From positions 46,534 to 55,669 of the forward strand of contig DINW01000094.1 of assembly GCA_002423705.1 (NCBI GenBank): a DNA stretch of 9,136 bases. The letters run 5' to 3'. The notes beneath the pieces were generated by a model that worked only from the letters and a program-made list of their open reading frames with translations, was not told the origin of the DNA and did no database searches. Every line of letters begins with the position of its first letter. Positions within the stretch are counted from its first letter, which is position 1. This stretch comes from Clostridium sp. UBA5530. GTDB lineage: Bacteria > Bacillota > Clostridia > Clostridiales > Clostridiaceae. The position numbers and the translations under genes were made by a program. Shown piece by piece: positions 1 to 6,957 of this stretch.

Positions 1-819
1 GCTAAAAATCTTCCAGAGCAAACAAAAGCTAATTACTATGAAAAGTATGGATTAGACAAGCCTCTAGGAGAACAGTATGTAATATTTATGAAGAATTTAG
101 TTACTAAAGGACAACTAGGAGAATCTCTTAGATACCCTGGAAGAAACGTTACAGAAACAATAGTCACAAATGCGCCAGTATCAGCAACTATTGGAGGATT
201 AGCTTTATTTATAGGAGTTCCCATAGGAATAATCCTAGCCTATGTGGCGGCACTAAATAGAAATAGATGGCCAGATTACTTAGTTATGTTTTTAGCAGTG
301 CTGGGGGTTACTATACCAATCTTTGTATTAGCAGCATTATTGCAATATCTTTTTACAGTTAAGATGCAAGTGCTACCTACAACAGGTTGGGGAAAGCCAG
401 AGCATTTAGTATTGCCAGTGATGGCATCCATACTAGGGCCTATAGCAACCTATGCACGTTATATAAAATCCAGTGTTCTTGAAGTAACAAGCCAAGACTA
501 TATATTAACAGCGGAAGCAAAGGGCGTAAGCACCTTTAACATATTAAAAAGGCACGTATTTAGAAATTCCATACTACCAGCAATTACAATGTTAGGTTCC
601 AGTATAGCAGCAATTTTCACAGGTTCCTTTGTAATAGAGAAAATATTTGGAATACCAGGCCTTGGTTTCTATTATATAAGTTCTATTAACGATAGAGACT
701 ATACAATGATCATAGGAACAACCATATTCTATGCAGTGCTATTTGTAATTGCCCAATTAGTTATAGATATATTATATGGAATAGTAGATCCTAGAATAAG
801 AGTTTCATCATCTAAGTAA
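1..819 (+). CDS. oppB: Oligopeptide/dipeptide ABC transporter permease OppB/DppB (5' end missing)
   Basis: Integral membrane permease, one half of the transmembrane channel of a peptide-importing ABC transporter. The frame is open from base 1 without a start codon, so the gene enters from outside; 272 residues are visible, against roughly 305-310 for the family, so about 40 N-terminal residues are missing. Visible residues begin with the family's periplasmic stretch (YGLDKPL at 16-22, GQLGESL at 37-43). Hydrophobic segments follow at about 60-84, 94-120, 135-156, 191-213 and 236-258. The cytoplasmic EAA loop that contacts the ATPases is at about 158-193 (AEAKG at 171-175), and the C-terminus has the typical DPRIR (263-267). 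It is first of four opp genes in view; oppC follows after 14 bases. An internal ATG at 88 is not the start, since conserved OppB sequence precedes it. Opp, Dpp and App permeases cannot be told apart here, so the substrate class within peptides is uncertain. Confidence 0.95.
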   Translation, partial: AKNLPEQTKANYYEKYGLDKPLGEQYVIFMKNLVTKGQLGESLRYPGRNVTETIVTNAPVSATIGGLALFIGVPIGIILAYVAALNRNRWPDYLVMFLAVLGVTIPIFVLAALLQYLFTVKMQVLPTTGWGKPEHLVLPVMASILGPIATYARYIKSSVLEVTSQDYILTAEAKGVSTFNILKRHVFRNSILPAITMLGSSIAAIFTGSFVIEKIFGIPGLGFYYISSINDRDYTMIIGTTIFYAVLFVIAQLVIDILYGIVDPRIRVSSSK

Positions 820-822
820 TGC

Positions 823-828
823 AGGAGG
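823..828 (+). promoter_or_regulatory. Ribosome binding site of oppC, fixes its start
   Basis: AGGAGG lies 5 bases before the ATG at 834. A farther upstream in-frame ATG at 819, which overlaps the oppB stop codon, precedes this motif and has no RBS of its own, so 834 is chosen as the start. Confidence 0.85.
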
Positions 829-833
829 TAAGT

Positions 834-1748
834 ATGGAAAATAAAGATAGATTTAAAATTATAGGCATCGACGAATCTAAGGCAGAGGTTTCAGCAAGAC
901 CTAGGATAAACTATTGGCAAGATGCATGGAGAAGGTTTAGGCAGAATAAATTGGCAACAGCATCTTTAATCATATTAATCCTTCTTATAATAATGATTAT
1001 AATAGGACCTCATTTAACAGGATTTTCTTACGAAGAAATAAATCCAGGAAACATAAATCAAAAACCAAACGGTGTTCATTGGTTTGGAACTGATGAATTG
1101 GGAAGAGATGTATTCACAAGAGTTTGGGAAGCAGGGAAAATATCAATGCTTATAGGTCTTTCGGGAGCACTGATAAGTACCGTTGTAGGATGTATATATG
1201 GAGGTGTTTCTGGATATTTTGGTGGAATCATAGATGATATAATGATGAGAATTGTTGAAATATTAATAAGTATTCCATACCTTATTGTTGTTATATTAAT
1301 ATCAATAATAACAGATAGCAAAAGTATAACATCCCTTATGATAGCTATGACCTTAACTGGTTGGTGTGGTATAGCTCGTTTAGTAAGGGGACAAATTCTC
1401 CAGCTTAAACAACAAGACTTTATTATGGCAGCTAAAGTACTAGGGGTAAAGCCCTTTAAAATAATAATGAAACACCTAATTCCAAACACTTTAGGAATAG
1501 TTATAGTAGCTACAACTTTTAATGTACCAGGATATATATTTTCAGAGGCATTCTTAAGCTATATAGGATTAGGAGTTCAACCACCAAATACAAGCTGGGG
1601 TGCTTTAGCATCAGCAGCTCAGCAAAACTTTATGTTTTATCCATATCAACTTCTATTTCCATCATTGATGATTGCTTTAACAATGCTTGCATTTACATTG
1701 ATGGGTGATGGTCTTAGAGATGCACTAGACCCTAAACTAAGGAAGTAG
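834..1748 (+). CDS. oppC: Oligopeptide/dipeptide ABC transporter permease OppC/DppC
   Basis: Second membrane permease of the peptide importer, pairing with OppB. The 304-residue length is normal for the family. The cytoplasmic N-terminus has the WQDAWRRFRQNKLA stretch (28-41) typical of OppC, then a first membrane segment at about 42-58. The OppC hallmark FGTDELGRDVF is at 84-94. Further hydrophobic segments are at about 104-127, 138-159, 165-182, 219-240 and 272-291. The EAA loop is at about 198-218 (AAKVLGVKPFK). GLGVQPPNTSWG (245-256) and the C-terminal GDGLRDALDP (291-300) are also family-typical. The start at 834 is set by an AGGAGG 5 bases upstream; starting at 819 would add five unsupported residues. 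The oppD RBS begins at the stop codon, so the genes are presumably cotranscribed. Confidence 0.96.
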   Translation: MENKDRFKIIGIDESKAEVSARPRINYWQDAWRRFRQNKLATASLIILILLIIMIIIGPHLTGFSYEEINPGNINQKPNGVHWFGTDELGRDVFTRVWEAGKISMLIGLSGALISTVVGCIYGGVSGYFGGIIDDIMMRIVEILISIPYLIVVILISIITDSKSITSLMIAMTLTGWCGIARLVRGQILQLKQQDFIMAAKVLGVKPFKIIMKHLIPNTLGIVIVATTFNVPGYIFSEAFLSYIGLGVQPPNTSWGALASAAQQNFMFYPYQLLFPSLMIALTMLAFTLMGDGLRDALDPKLRK

Positions 1749-1760
1749 GAGGAGTAGAAC

Positions 1761-2786
1761 ATGGAGAAAATATTAGAAGTAAACAATCTTAATGTATCCT
1801 TTCATACCTATGCTGGAGAAGTAAAGGCTGTAAGAGGAATAAGCTTTAATTTAAATAAGGGAGAAACTCTTGCTTTAGTTGGAGAGTCAGGCTGTGGAAA
1901 GACGGTTACAGCCAAATCCATATTAAGACTATTAAAGCCACCTTTTGCAGAAATAAAGGATACTTCCGAAATATTAGTCAATGATGAAAACGTACTAAAG
2001 ATGGACAAGAAAAGATTAAATGCTTACAGAGGAAGCGAAGTCAGCATGATATTTCAGGATCCTATGACTTCCCTTAATCCAACAATGACTGTAGGAAGAC
2101 AGATAATGGAGAGCCTTGAGATTCATAGAAATTTAAATAAAAAAGAAGCAAGGGAAGAGGCCATAAATATATTAAAACTTGTTAATATTCCTAATGCAGA
2201 AAAAAGAATAGATCAATTTCCCCATGAACTGTCTGGGGGAATGCGACAAAGGATAATGATAGCAATAGCAATCTCTTGTAACCCTAATATATTAATTGCA
2301 GATGAACCAACTACAGCTTTAGATGTTACCATTCAAGCTCAAATAATAGATTTGCTCACAGAGCTTAAAGAAAAGCTAAATACAGCTATAATATTAGTTA
2401 CCCATGACCTTGGTGTAGTAGCTAATTTTGCTGATAAAGTACAAGTAATGTATGCAGGGGAAATAGTAGAGAGAGGATCTAAGGATGAAGTGTTTTACAG
2501 TCCAAAACACCCTTACACATGGGCTCTTTTACAATCAGTACCTCGTTTAGAAACAGAGGCTAAGGAGGAACTGTATTCTTTAAAAGGAACTCCGCCAGAC
2601 CTAATATTGGATTTAAAAGGATGTGCCTTTGCAGATAGATGCCAATATTGTATGGAAATTTGCAAAGAGGAAAAGCCATCAGTAACAGAAATCAGTAACA
2701 GTCATCAGGTGTCATGCTGGTTACAACACCCAGAGGCTCCTAAGGTTGAAGGCTTTAAGATCCAAGGAGGAGATATCAATGAGTAA
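1761..2786 (+). CDS. oppD: Oligopeptide/dipeptide ABC transporter ATP-binding protein OppD/DppD
   Basis: Cytoplasmic ATPase that, with OppF, powers peptide import through OppBC. At 341 residues it is of normal length. Visible motifs are Walker A GESGCGKT (41-48), Q-loop Q99 within IFQDPMTSLNP, signature LSGGM (157-161, with M in place of the more common Q, usual for OppD), Walker B ILIADE (177-182, catalytic E182) and switch His215 (VTHD). The oligopeptide-type C-terminal extension (about 245-325) has HPYTWALLQSVP at 250-261, then C288, C294, C297, C301 and C319. Related Opp/Dpp ATPases are reported to bind an iron-sulphur cluster with cysteines of this region; binding here is an inference. 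AGGAGG at 1747-1752, overlapping the oppC stop, lies 8 bases before the ATG. The last 8 bases overlap oppF. Confidence 0.97.
   Translation: MEKILEVNNLNVSFHTYAGEVKAVRGISFNLNKGETLALVGESGCGKTVTAKSILRLLKPPFAEIKDTSEILVNDENVLKMDKKRLNAYRGSEVSMIFQDPMTSLNPTMTVGRQIMESLEIHRNLNKKEAREEAINILKLVNIPNAEKRIDQFPHELSGGMRQRIMIAIAISCNPNILIADEPTTALDVTIQAQIIDLLTELKEKLNTAIILVTHDLGVVANFADKVQVMYAGEIVERGSKDEVFYSPKHPYTWALLQSVPRLETEAKEELYSLKGTPPDLILDLKGCAFADRCQYCMEICKEEKPSVTEISNSHQVSCWLQHPEAPKVEGFKIQGGDINE
2764..2770 (+). promoter_or_regulatory. Ribosome binding site of oppF, fixes its start
   Basis: AAGGAGG lies inside the 3' end of oppD, 8 bases before the ATG at 2779. It favours that ATG over the in-frame ATG at 2746, which would add 11 residues and has no comparable RBS. 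Confidence 0.85.
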
Positions 2787-3735
2787 AGAGAACTTAATCG
2801 AAGTGGTTAATTTAAGCAAGTATTTTAAAGTAGGTAAAAAGGCTACATTAAGGGCTGTAGATGATGTGAGCTTTACTATAAAAAAAGGAGAAACCCTAGG
2901 GTTAGTTGGGGAATCAGGTTGTGGAAAAACTACCTGCGGAAGAACCTTAGTGAAGCTTTATGATGCTACTAGTGGAGCTGTAAACTTTAATGGAAAAGAT
3001 ATAAGCTCTTTTAGGGGTTCACAGTTGTTAAACTTTAGAAAAAATGCTCAAATGATATTCCAAGATCCATATGCTTGCCTAGATCCAAGATTAACTATAG
3101 GAGATATAATAATAGAGGGTATGGAGGTTCATGGTAATTACACCAAGGCAGAAAAGACGGAAGTCATAAATGATATGCTTTTTAAGGTAGGACTTCATAG
3201 TGATTATGCCAATAGGTTTCCTCATGAGCTTTCAGGTGGTCAAAGACAGAGAATAGGCATAGCTAGAGCTTTGGCAGTTCAGCCTCAATTTATAGTATGT
3301 GATGAACCTATATCAGCCCTTGATGTATCTATACAGGCTCAGGTGGTTAATATGCTTATAAAATTCCAAAGAGAAATGGAATTAACATATTTATTTATAT
3401 CCCATGATTTATCAATGGTTAAACATATTTCTGATAGAGTTGGAGTTATGTATTTGGGAGCATTAGTAGAAATCGGCACTAATCGTGATCTATATAGCAA
3501 TCCAGTGCATCCATATACTAAGGCCCTTATATCTGCTATTCCAATAGCTGACCCTAAGGTAGAGGCCTCAAGGGAAAGAATAAAACTTCAGGGGGAAGTA
3601 CCAAGTCCAATAAATCCTGCACCTGGATGCAAATTTAAGCAAAGATGTCCCTATGCTAAAGCCATATGCGCTGAACAACAACCTAATTTAAAGGAAATAG
3701 AAAAAGGGCATTTTGTAGCTTGTCACTTATATTAA
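2779..3735 (+). CDS. oppF: Oligopeptide/dipeptide ABC transporter ATP-binding protein OppF/DppF
   Basis: Second cytoplasmic ATPase of the peptide importer, partner of OppD. It has 318 residues from the ATG at 2779, normal for OppF. Motifs are Walker A GESGCGKT (44-51), Q-loop Q95 in IFQDPYACLDPR, signature LSGGQ (151-155), Walker B FIVCDE (171-176, catalytic E176) and switch His209 (SHD). The C-terminal oligopeptide-transporter extension contains HPYTKALISAIP (244-255) and cysteines C284, C290, C297 and C315. Their spacing (5, 6 and 17 intervening residues) is the same as for C288, C294, C301 and C319 of OppD. The start overlaps the oppD stop by 8 bases, suggesting translational coupling. It is the last gene of the operon, with a terminator beginning 81 bases after the stop. 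Confidence 0.97.
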   Translation: MSKENLIEVVNLSKYFKVGKKATLRAVDDVSFTIKKGETLGLVGESGCGKTTCGRTLVKLYDATSGAVNFNGKDISSFRGSQLLNFRKNAQMIFQDPYACLDPRLTIGDIIIEGMEVHGNYTKAEKTEVINDMLFKVGLHSDYANRFPHELSGGQRQRIGIARALAVQPQFIVCDEPISALDVSIQAQVVNMLIKFQREMELTYLFISHDLSMVKHISDRVGVMYLGALVEIGTNRDLYSNPVHPYTKALISAIPIADPKVEASRERIKLQGEVPSPINPAPGCKFKQRCPYAKAICAEQQPNLKEIEKGHFVACHLY

Positions 3736-3816
3736 ATATTAGTTGAACTTATGGGTAATGATAGCTATTGCTGTCTCGCCTAGAGGGCTACAGTAGACAC
3801 ACATCAGATTAAAATG

Positions 3817-3859
3817 AAAACTATATATAACTAGAAATAGGGTTATATATAGTTTTTTT
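3817..3859 (+). terminator. Intrinsic terminator of the opp operon
   Basis: A perfect 15-bp inverted repeat, with arms at 3817-3831 and 3842-3856 and a 10-base loop, runs into a 7-base T run (3853-3859). The stem is A+T-rich but long. It lies about 80 bases after oppF and ahead of the tldD promoter region. No clear structure was seen in the bases between the oppF stop and the left arm. Confidence 0.85.
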
Positions 3860-3907
3860 GTTGTAGACTTTGCAGTACAGTTTTCAATATATATGACAAA
3901 GTGTATA

Positions 3908-3936
3908 TTAAAACTAAAGGCATTAAGTATTATAAT
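3908..3936 (+). promoter_or_regulatory. Candidate sigma-A promoter for tldD-tldE
   Basis: A perfect -10 TATAAT (3931-3936) is spaced 17 bases from a partial -35 TTAAAA (3908-3913, 4 of 6 consensus). It lies between the opp terminator and tldD and would start transcription near 3943, giving a leader of about 28 bases. An alternative pair just upstream is TTTTCA (3881-3886), 17 bases, TATATT (3904-3909). In DNA this A+T-rich such matches arise by chance, so confidence is moderate. Confidence 0.5.
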
Positions 3937-3952
3937 GAAAGTAAGTAAACAT

Positions 3953-3961
3953 AAGGGGAGG
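3953..3961 (+). promoter_or_regulatory. Ribosome binding site of tldD, fixes its start
   Basis: AAGGGGAGG ends 9 bases before the ATG at 3971. The open frame extends upstream to an ATG at 3893, but that ATG lies upstream of the favoured promoter and has no RBS. The conserved TldD N-terminus fits the 3971 start. Confidence 0.8.
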
Positions 3962-3970
3962 TTTATATTA

Positions 3971-5350
3971 ATGCAAATAATAGATGTAAACAAGTTCTAT
4001 GATGATTTTTCAAAATATACAGAATTGAGAGTGCAGGAAAATTCATCTACAAAGGTTTCAATAGTAAATGGAGACGTGATGATAAACTCCAAGACTAGCT
4101 GTGCAGGGACTAGTGCCAGAGTTTACTTAGATGGATATTGGGGCTTTTCTTCAAATTCTACCGTTAATGAAGATACTATAAAATCAGTAATAAATGAGGC
4201 AAAGATAAATGCAGAGGTTCTAAGAAGCAAAAATCCTAAACCTTATAAAGAATTACAAGTTACTGATTATTCTATTGAGAAATCCTTTGCAACTAAAAAG
4301 AAGAAAAAGACTCAAAAAGAACTTATAGACTTCGGCAAAGAAGTTTATAATCACATAAAGAAAACTTATAGTGATTTAAGTTCCATAATGGTGGACATAA
4401 CCTGTGATGATATGGAAAAGCAAATATTGACTTCATCTAAGGCATATTATTATACTCTTACGCCTAGAAGCAATGTGATGGTTACATTGGTTGCAGATAG
4501 AGATGGAAGACCAGTTCAACTTTATAAGATGTTTGGTGGTCTTGGTCAGTTTGAAGACAATTTTAATGACCCTAAGGAATTATTTGAAGGAATAGAAGGA
4601 TTATATAAGAAACTAATAGATAAAAAGAATGGAGTTTATCCAGAGGCTGGATTAAAAGAAGTTGTTATGGACTCAGGAATTACCGGTTTATTAGCCCATG
4701 AAGCTATAGGACATACAACTGAAGCGGATTTAGTTTTGGGAGGATCCATAGCAGGAGCTAACCTTAACAAGGTTGTAGCATCCCCACTAGTAACTCTTGT
4801 AGACTTTGCTCATAGTGCTTATGGAAAAACTTGTCCAATGCCTATATATATAGATGATGAGGGAACTAAGGGCCAGGATGTAGTCATTATAGAAAATGGA
4901 GTATTAAAATCCTTCATGCATAATAAAGAAACTGCAAATATGTTCGGAGTAGCGCCTACAGGAAATGCTAGAGCAACAGATTACTATGATGAGCCAATAA
5001 TAAGAATGAGGAATACTTGTATAGCACCTGGAAAAGACAAGCTTCAAGATATGATAGCATCAGTAGAAGATGGATATTATTTAATAAGTTCCACTAATGG
5101 TCAAGCTGATACTACCAGTGAATTCATGTTCGGAATAAACTTTGGATATGAAATAAAGAATGGTAAATTAGGAAGAGCTATATTAGATACCACTATATCA
5201 GGAGTTGCTTTTGATGTGTTAAAAACAGTATCCGCAGTGTCTGATGATATAAAATGGAGCAATGGTGGATGGTGTGGAAAGAAGCAAGTTATAAAAGTTG
5301 GTATGGGCGGACCATCTATTAAGTGTAAAGTAAATATAGGGGGTAGATAA
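3971..5350 (+). CDS. tldD: TldD-family zinc metalloprotease (TldD/PmbA family, catalytic subunit)
   Basis: Cytoplasmic metallopeptidase subunit. In E. coli, TldD with TldE cleaves unfolded or modified peptides, including the microcin B17 leader and CcdA. The protein here has 459 residues from the ATG at 3971, near the family norm. Visible features are an N-terminal domain (about 1-220) with a lysine-rich patch at 109-113, the zinc and catalytic motif HEAIGH at 243-248 (HExxxH), GVLKSFMHNKETA at 310-322, TGNARA at 330-335, and a C-terminal GGWCGKKQ (432-439). C435 matches the conserved cysteine in GG-x-CGK-x-Q that supplies the third zinc ligand in characterised TldD. All expected active-site residues are present, so it should be active. 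The tldE start lies 2 bases after the stop, as expected for a coexpressed heterodimer. Natural substrates are unknown; the upstream peptide importer is suggestive only. Confidence 0.95.
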   Translation: MQIIDVNKFYDDFSKYTELRVQENSSTKVSIVNGDVMINSKTSCAGTSARVYLDGYWGFSSNSTVNEDTIKSVINEAKINAEVLRSKNPKPYKELQVTDYSIEKSFATKKKKKTQKELIDFGKEVYNHIKKTYSDLSSIMVDITCDDMEKQILTSSKAYYYTLTPRSNVMVTLVADRDGRPVQLYKMFGGLGQFEDNFNDPKELFEGIEGLYKKLIDKKNGVYPEAGLKEVVMDSGITGLLAHEAIGHTTEADLVLGGSIAGANLNKVVASPLVTLVDFAHSAYGKTCPMPIYIDDEGTKGQDVVIIENGVLKSFMHNKETANMFGVAPTGNARATDYYDEPIIRMRNTCIAPGKDKLQDMIASVEDGYYLISSTNGQADTTSEFMFGINFGYEIKNGKLGRAILDTTISGVAFDVLKTVSAVSDDIKWSNGGWCGKKQVIKVGMGGPSIKCKVNIGGR

Positions 5351-5352
5351 CA

Positions 5353-6654
5353 ATGATAAATAAGAATTTAGGAGAAAAATGCCTCCAATATATGAAAGAA
5401 GAAGGGGCACAAAAATCACAATATCATCTTACTAGGGTTGAAAAGACAGAGATAAACTTTAACAATACTGGAGTAGGGCTTTTTAGAACTACGGATCACA
5501 ATGAAATAAGTTTAAAAGCCATTAAGGACAATAAGATGGCAAAGACTATGCTAACTAACGTAGAGGATAACCAATTTATAAAAGATAGAATTAAGACTTT
5601 AATAGAAATGTGTGACTCTTCAGAAGAGGATTCTAACAATGACATAGCAGACGTAAAATCTCAAGGAGATTTTTGTTGTGGATCTAAGGAAGCTGATATA
5701 GATAGAATGTATGCAATCATAGAGAAACTATTAAAGGATTGCAAAGAACAATTTCCAGAACTTAAGTTCAATGAAAGCTTCATATGCTTCAATAAGGTAG
5801 AGGAGCATTTTATGAATTCTAGTGGAGTAAATCTTTCTTCTTCAAAGGGAGAATATAGTTTAAATATAGGATATGCCGCAAAGGATGGAGAAAAATCTTC
5901 TTCTTTCAGTGGTGTATATGTTAATGTAGAAGAACTACCTAAAGATTTGCTACAATATGGAGATATAAAGCAAAAGATAAAAGAAAATGTAGAGCAGCTT
6001 AACTGCAAGTCAATAAAGGGCAAGTTTGATGGAAGCTTGATAATAACACCAGATTGCTTTTTAGAATTTATAGATACCTATAACAATATATTTTTAGGAG
6101 ACGGCTCTTTAATAACTAAGACAAGTATATTAAAGGATAAGTTAAATGAAAAAATAGCTGATGAAAAGCTTACTGTAAGTTGTAGTCCATTAAATGATGC
6201 TATAAGCAGCAAAGCTTTTATAACTAAGGATGGGTTTAAAGCAGAGAATTTAACTTATATTGAAAATGGTGTATTAAAAAGCTTTTTAGTAAGCTTATAT
6301 GGAGCTAAAAAGACAGGATTAAAGCTTAATCCAACAGTGGATATAATAGTAGTAGAGCCAGGTGACAAGTCTCTAGAAGATATTATAAAATCTACAGAGA
6401 AGGGTGTATTATTAGGAAGGTTCTCAGGAGGAGCTCCTGCTTCTAATGGAGATTTTTCAGGGGTAGCAAAGAACAGTTATTACATTGAAAATGGAAAGGT
6501 TCAATTTCCATTGATTGAAACCATGGTAAGTGGTAATCTTTATGAAATGTTAAATTCCATAGAAAGCATATCAAAAGAAACATCTAATATGGGATATGCT
6601 ATAGTGCCTTGGGTTAAGGCAAATGGAGTTGTTATATCTGGTAAGGAAGAGTAG
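5353..6654 (+). CDS. tldE: TldE/PmbA-family protein (non-catalytic partner of TldD)
   Basis: Second subunit of the TldD/TldE peptidase. Its length of 433 residues is usual for TldE/PmbA. It shares the C-terminal fold with TldD but has no HExxxH motif, as known for TldE, which shapes the substrate channel without binding catalytic zinc. Supporting stretches are GVLKSFLVSLYGAKKTGL (306-323), GRFSGGAPASNGDFSGVAKN (355-374), and ENGKVQFPLIETMVSGNLYE (379-398), all in the order seen in PmbA proteins. An acidic, low-complexity linker (about 88-100) precedes a Cys-Cys pair at 108-109. The start at 5353 follows the tldD stop by 2 bases, and AGGGGG (5338-5343), inside the end of tldD, lies 9 bases upstream. 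It is very likely translated from the same mRNA as tldD. A terminator begins 13 bases after the stop. Confidence 0.93.
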   Translation: MINKNLGEKCLQYMKEEGAQKSQYHLTRVEKTEINFNNTGVGLFRTTDHNEISLKAIKDNKMAKTMLTNVEDNQFIKDRIKTLIEMCDSSEEDSNNDIADVKSQGDFCCGSKEADIDRMYAIIEKLLKDCKEQFPELKFNESFICFNKVEEHFMNSSGVNLSSSKGEYSLNIGYAAKDGEKSSSFSGVYVNVEELPKDLLQYGDIKQKIKENVEQLNCKSIKGKFDGSLIITPDCFLEFIDTYNNIFLGDGSLITKTSILKDKLNEKIADEKLTVSCSPLNDAISSKAFITKDGFKAENLTYIENGVLKSFLVSLYGAKKTGLKLNPTVDIIVVEPGDKSLEDIIKSTEKGVLLGRFSGGAPASNGDFSGVAKNSYYIENGKVQFPLIETMVSGNLYEMLNSIESISKETSNMGYAIVPWVKANGVVISGKEE

Positions 6655-6667
6655 ATATATAATAGAT

Positions 6668-6704
6668 GAGAGCGTTGCTTCTAAAAGGAAGTGATGCTCT
6701 TTTT
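6668..6704 (+). terminator. Intrinsic terminator of the tldD-tldE operon
   Basis: A 13-bp stem has arms at 6669-6681 and 6688-6700, with ten Watson-Crick pairs and three G-U pairs in RNA. It encloses a 6-base loop and is followed by TTTTT (6700-6704). The outer part of the stem (AGAGC/GCTCT) is fully paired. It begins 13 bases after the tldE stop. The G-U pairs make it much weaker on the opposite strand, so it is read as a + strand terminator. Confidence 0.85.
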
Positions 6705-6739
6705 ATATGAAGTAAAACTTAGTTTAAGGCAATGATGAG

Positions 6740-6755
6740 ACAAAACCAGTTTTGT
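6740..6755. repeat. Palindrome ACAAAAC-CA-GTTTTGT, possible operator
   Basis: Perfect 7-bp inverted arms are separated by 2 bases. It would lie in the spacer of a weak candidate promoter, ATGAGA (6735-6740), 16 bases, TATAAT (6757-6762). A second palindrome starts 5 bases later. The shape suits a dimeric repressor site; no regulator gene is in view and the role is inferred. Confidence 0.4.
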
Positions 6756-6760
6756 ATATA

Positions 6761-6772
6761 ATTTACGTAAAT
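6761..6772. repeat. Palindrome ATTTACGTAAAT, possible operator
   Basis: A fully self-complementary 12-bp sequence overlaps the last two bases of a TATAAT (6757-6762). A second TACGT follows at 6773-6777 or one base either side. It could be an operator at the transcription start of that weak promoter, or chance in A+T-rich DNA. Confidence 0.4.
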
Positions 6773-6784
6773 ACGTGGAAAATA

Positions 6785-6813
6785 TTGAAAGAACATATAA
6801 GGTAATATATAAT
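6785..6813 (+). promoter_or_regulatory. Near-consensus sigma-A promoter for the small membrane protein gene
   Basis: -35 TTGAAA (6785-6790, 5 of 6) and perfect -10 TATAAT (6808-6813) are spaced exactly 17 bases. It lies downstream of the tldE terminator. Transcription would begin near 6820 and leave a leader of about 138 bases before the ATG at 6958. It is the best promoter match in the intergenic region. Confidence 0.65.
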
Positions 6814-6841
6814 GGATTTATATTTTTATTTCATATGTATC

Positions 6842-6850
6842 TGCTATAAT
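6842..6850 (+). promoter_or_regulatory. Possible extended -10 promoter
   Basis: TGCTATAAT matches the extended -10 consensus TGnTATAAT perfectly. No good -35 is seen 16-18 bases upstream, but extended -10 promoters can act without one. Transcription would start near 6857, about 100 bases before the next gene. It may be an alternative to the promoter at 6785-6813. Confidence 0.4.
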
Positions 6851-6957
6851 GATCTGTATTCTATTAAATGGAACTTACTTTCAAGTGGAGTTTGAACTCT
6901 ATATTAATAAGGCTGATTTTACTAACTTTAATACCTTAATTATGGGAAGGTGATTAA

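Larger units (their letters stand above)
6655..6957. other. Intergenic region: terminator, promoters and palindromes
   Basis: This gap between tldE and the small membrane protein gene holds, in order, the tldDE terminator (6668-6704), two adjacent palindromes (6740-6755 and 6761-6772), a near-consensus promoter (6785-6813), a possible extended -10 (6842-6850) and the RBS of the next gene. The RBS is GGAAGG (6945-6950) within GGAAGGTGAT, 7 bases before the ATG at 6958. TATAAT occurs three times (6757, 6808, 6845). No RNA gene was recognised. A 34-codon open frame (6849-6953) without RBS is discussed under findings. Confidence 0.7.

Noticed and set aside
1076..1489. 137-codon open frame on the minus strand inside oppC
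   Set aside because: It lies wholly within a clear permease gene, has no recognisable family and no RBS; it is a shadow of the coding strand.
3762..3798. Possible structured RNA or riboswitch between oppF and the terminator
   Set aside because: Only short, mismatched pairings of 3-4 bp can be drawn, with no match to a known riboswitch core.
3867..3902. ACTTTG/CAAAGT inverted repeat upstream of tldD
   Set aside because: The 6-bp arms are 24 bases apart, which is expected by chance in such A+T-rich DNA.
3893..3970. Upstream extension of tldD to an ATG at 3893 (26 extra residues)
   Set aside because: It has no RBS, includes the likely -10 element, and the translation lacks the TldD N-terminal pattern. 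The AAGGGGAGG before 3971 marks the true start.
3739..3993. 84-codon open frame on the minus strand between oppF and tldD
   Set aside because: It runs through the opp terminator hairpin, the tldD promoter region and the tldD start, and no RBS supports it. Its hydrophobic look comes from A+T-rich sequence.
5661..6023. 120-codon open frame on the minus strand inside tldE
   Set aside because: It is fully covered by a well-supported TldE gene and its translation resembles no family I know.
6888..6899. GAGTT-TG-AACTC dyad in the leader of the small membrane protein gene
   Set aside because: The arms are only 5 bp and there is no supporting promoter or second copy nearby.
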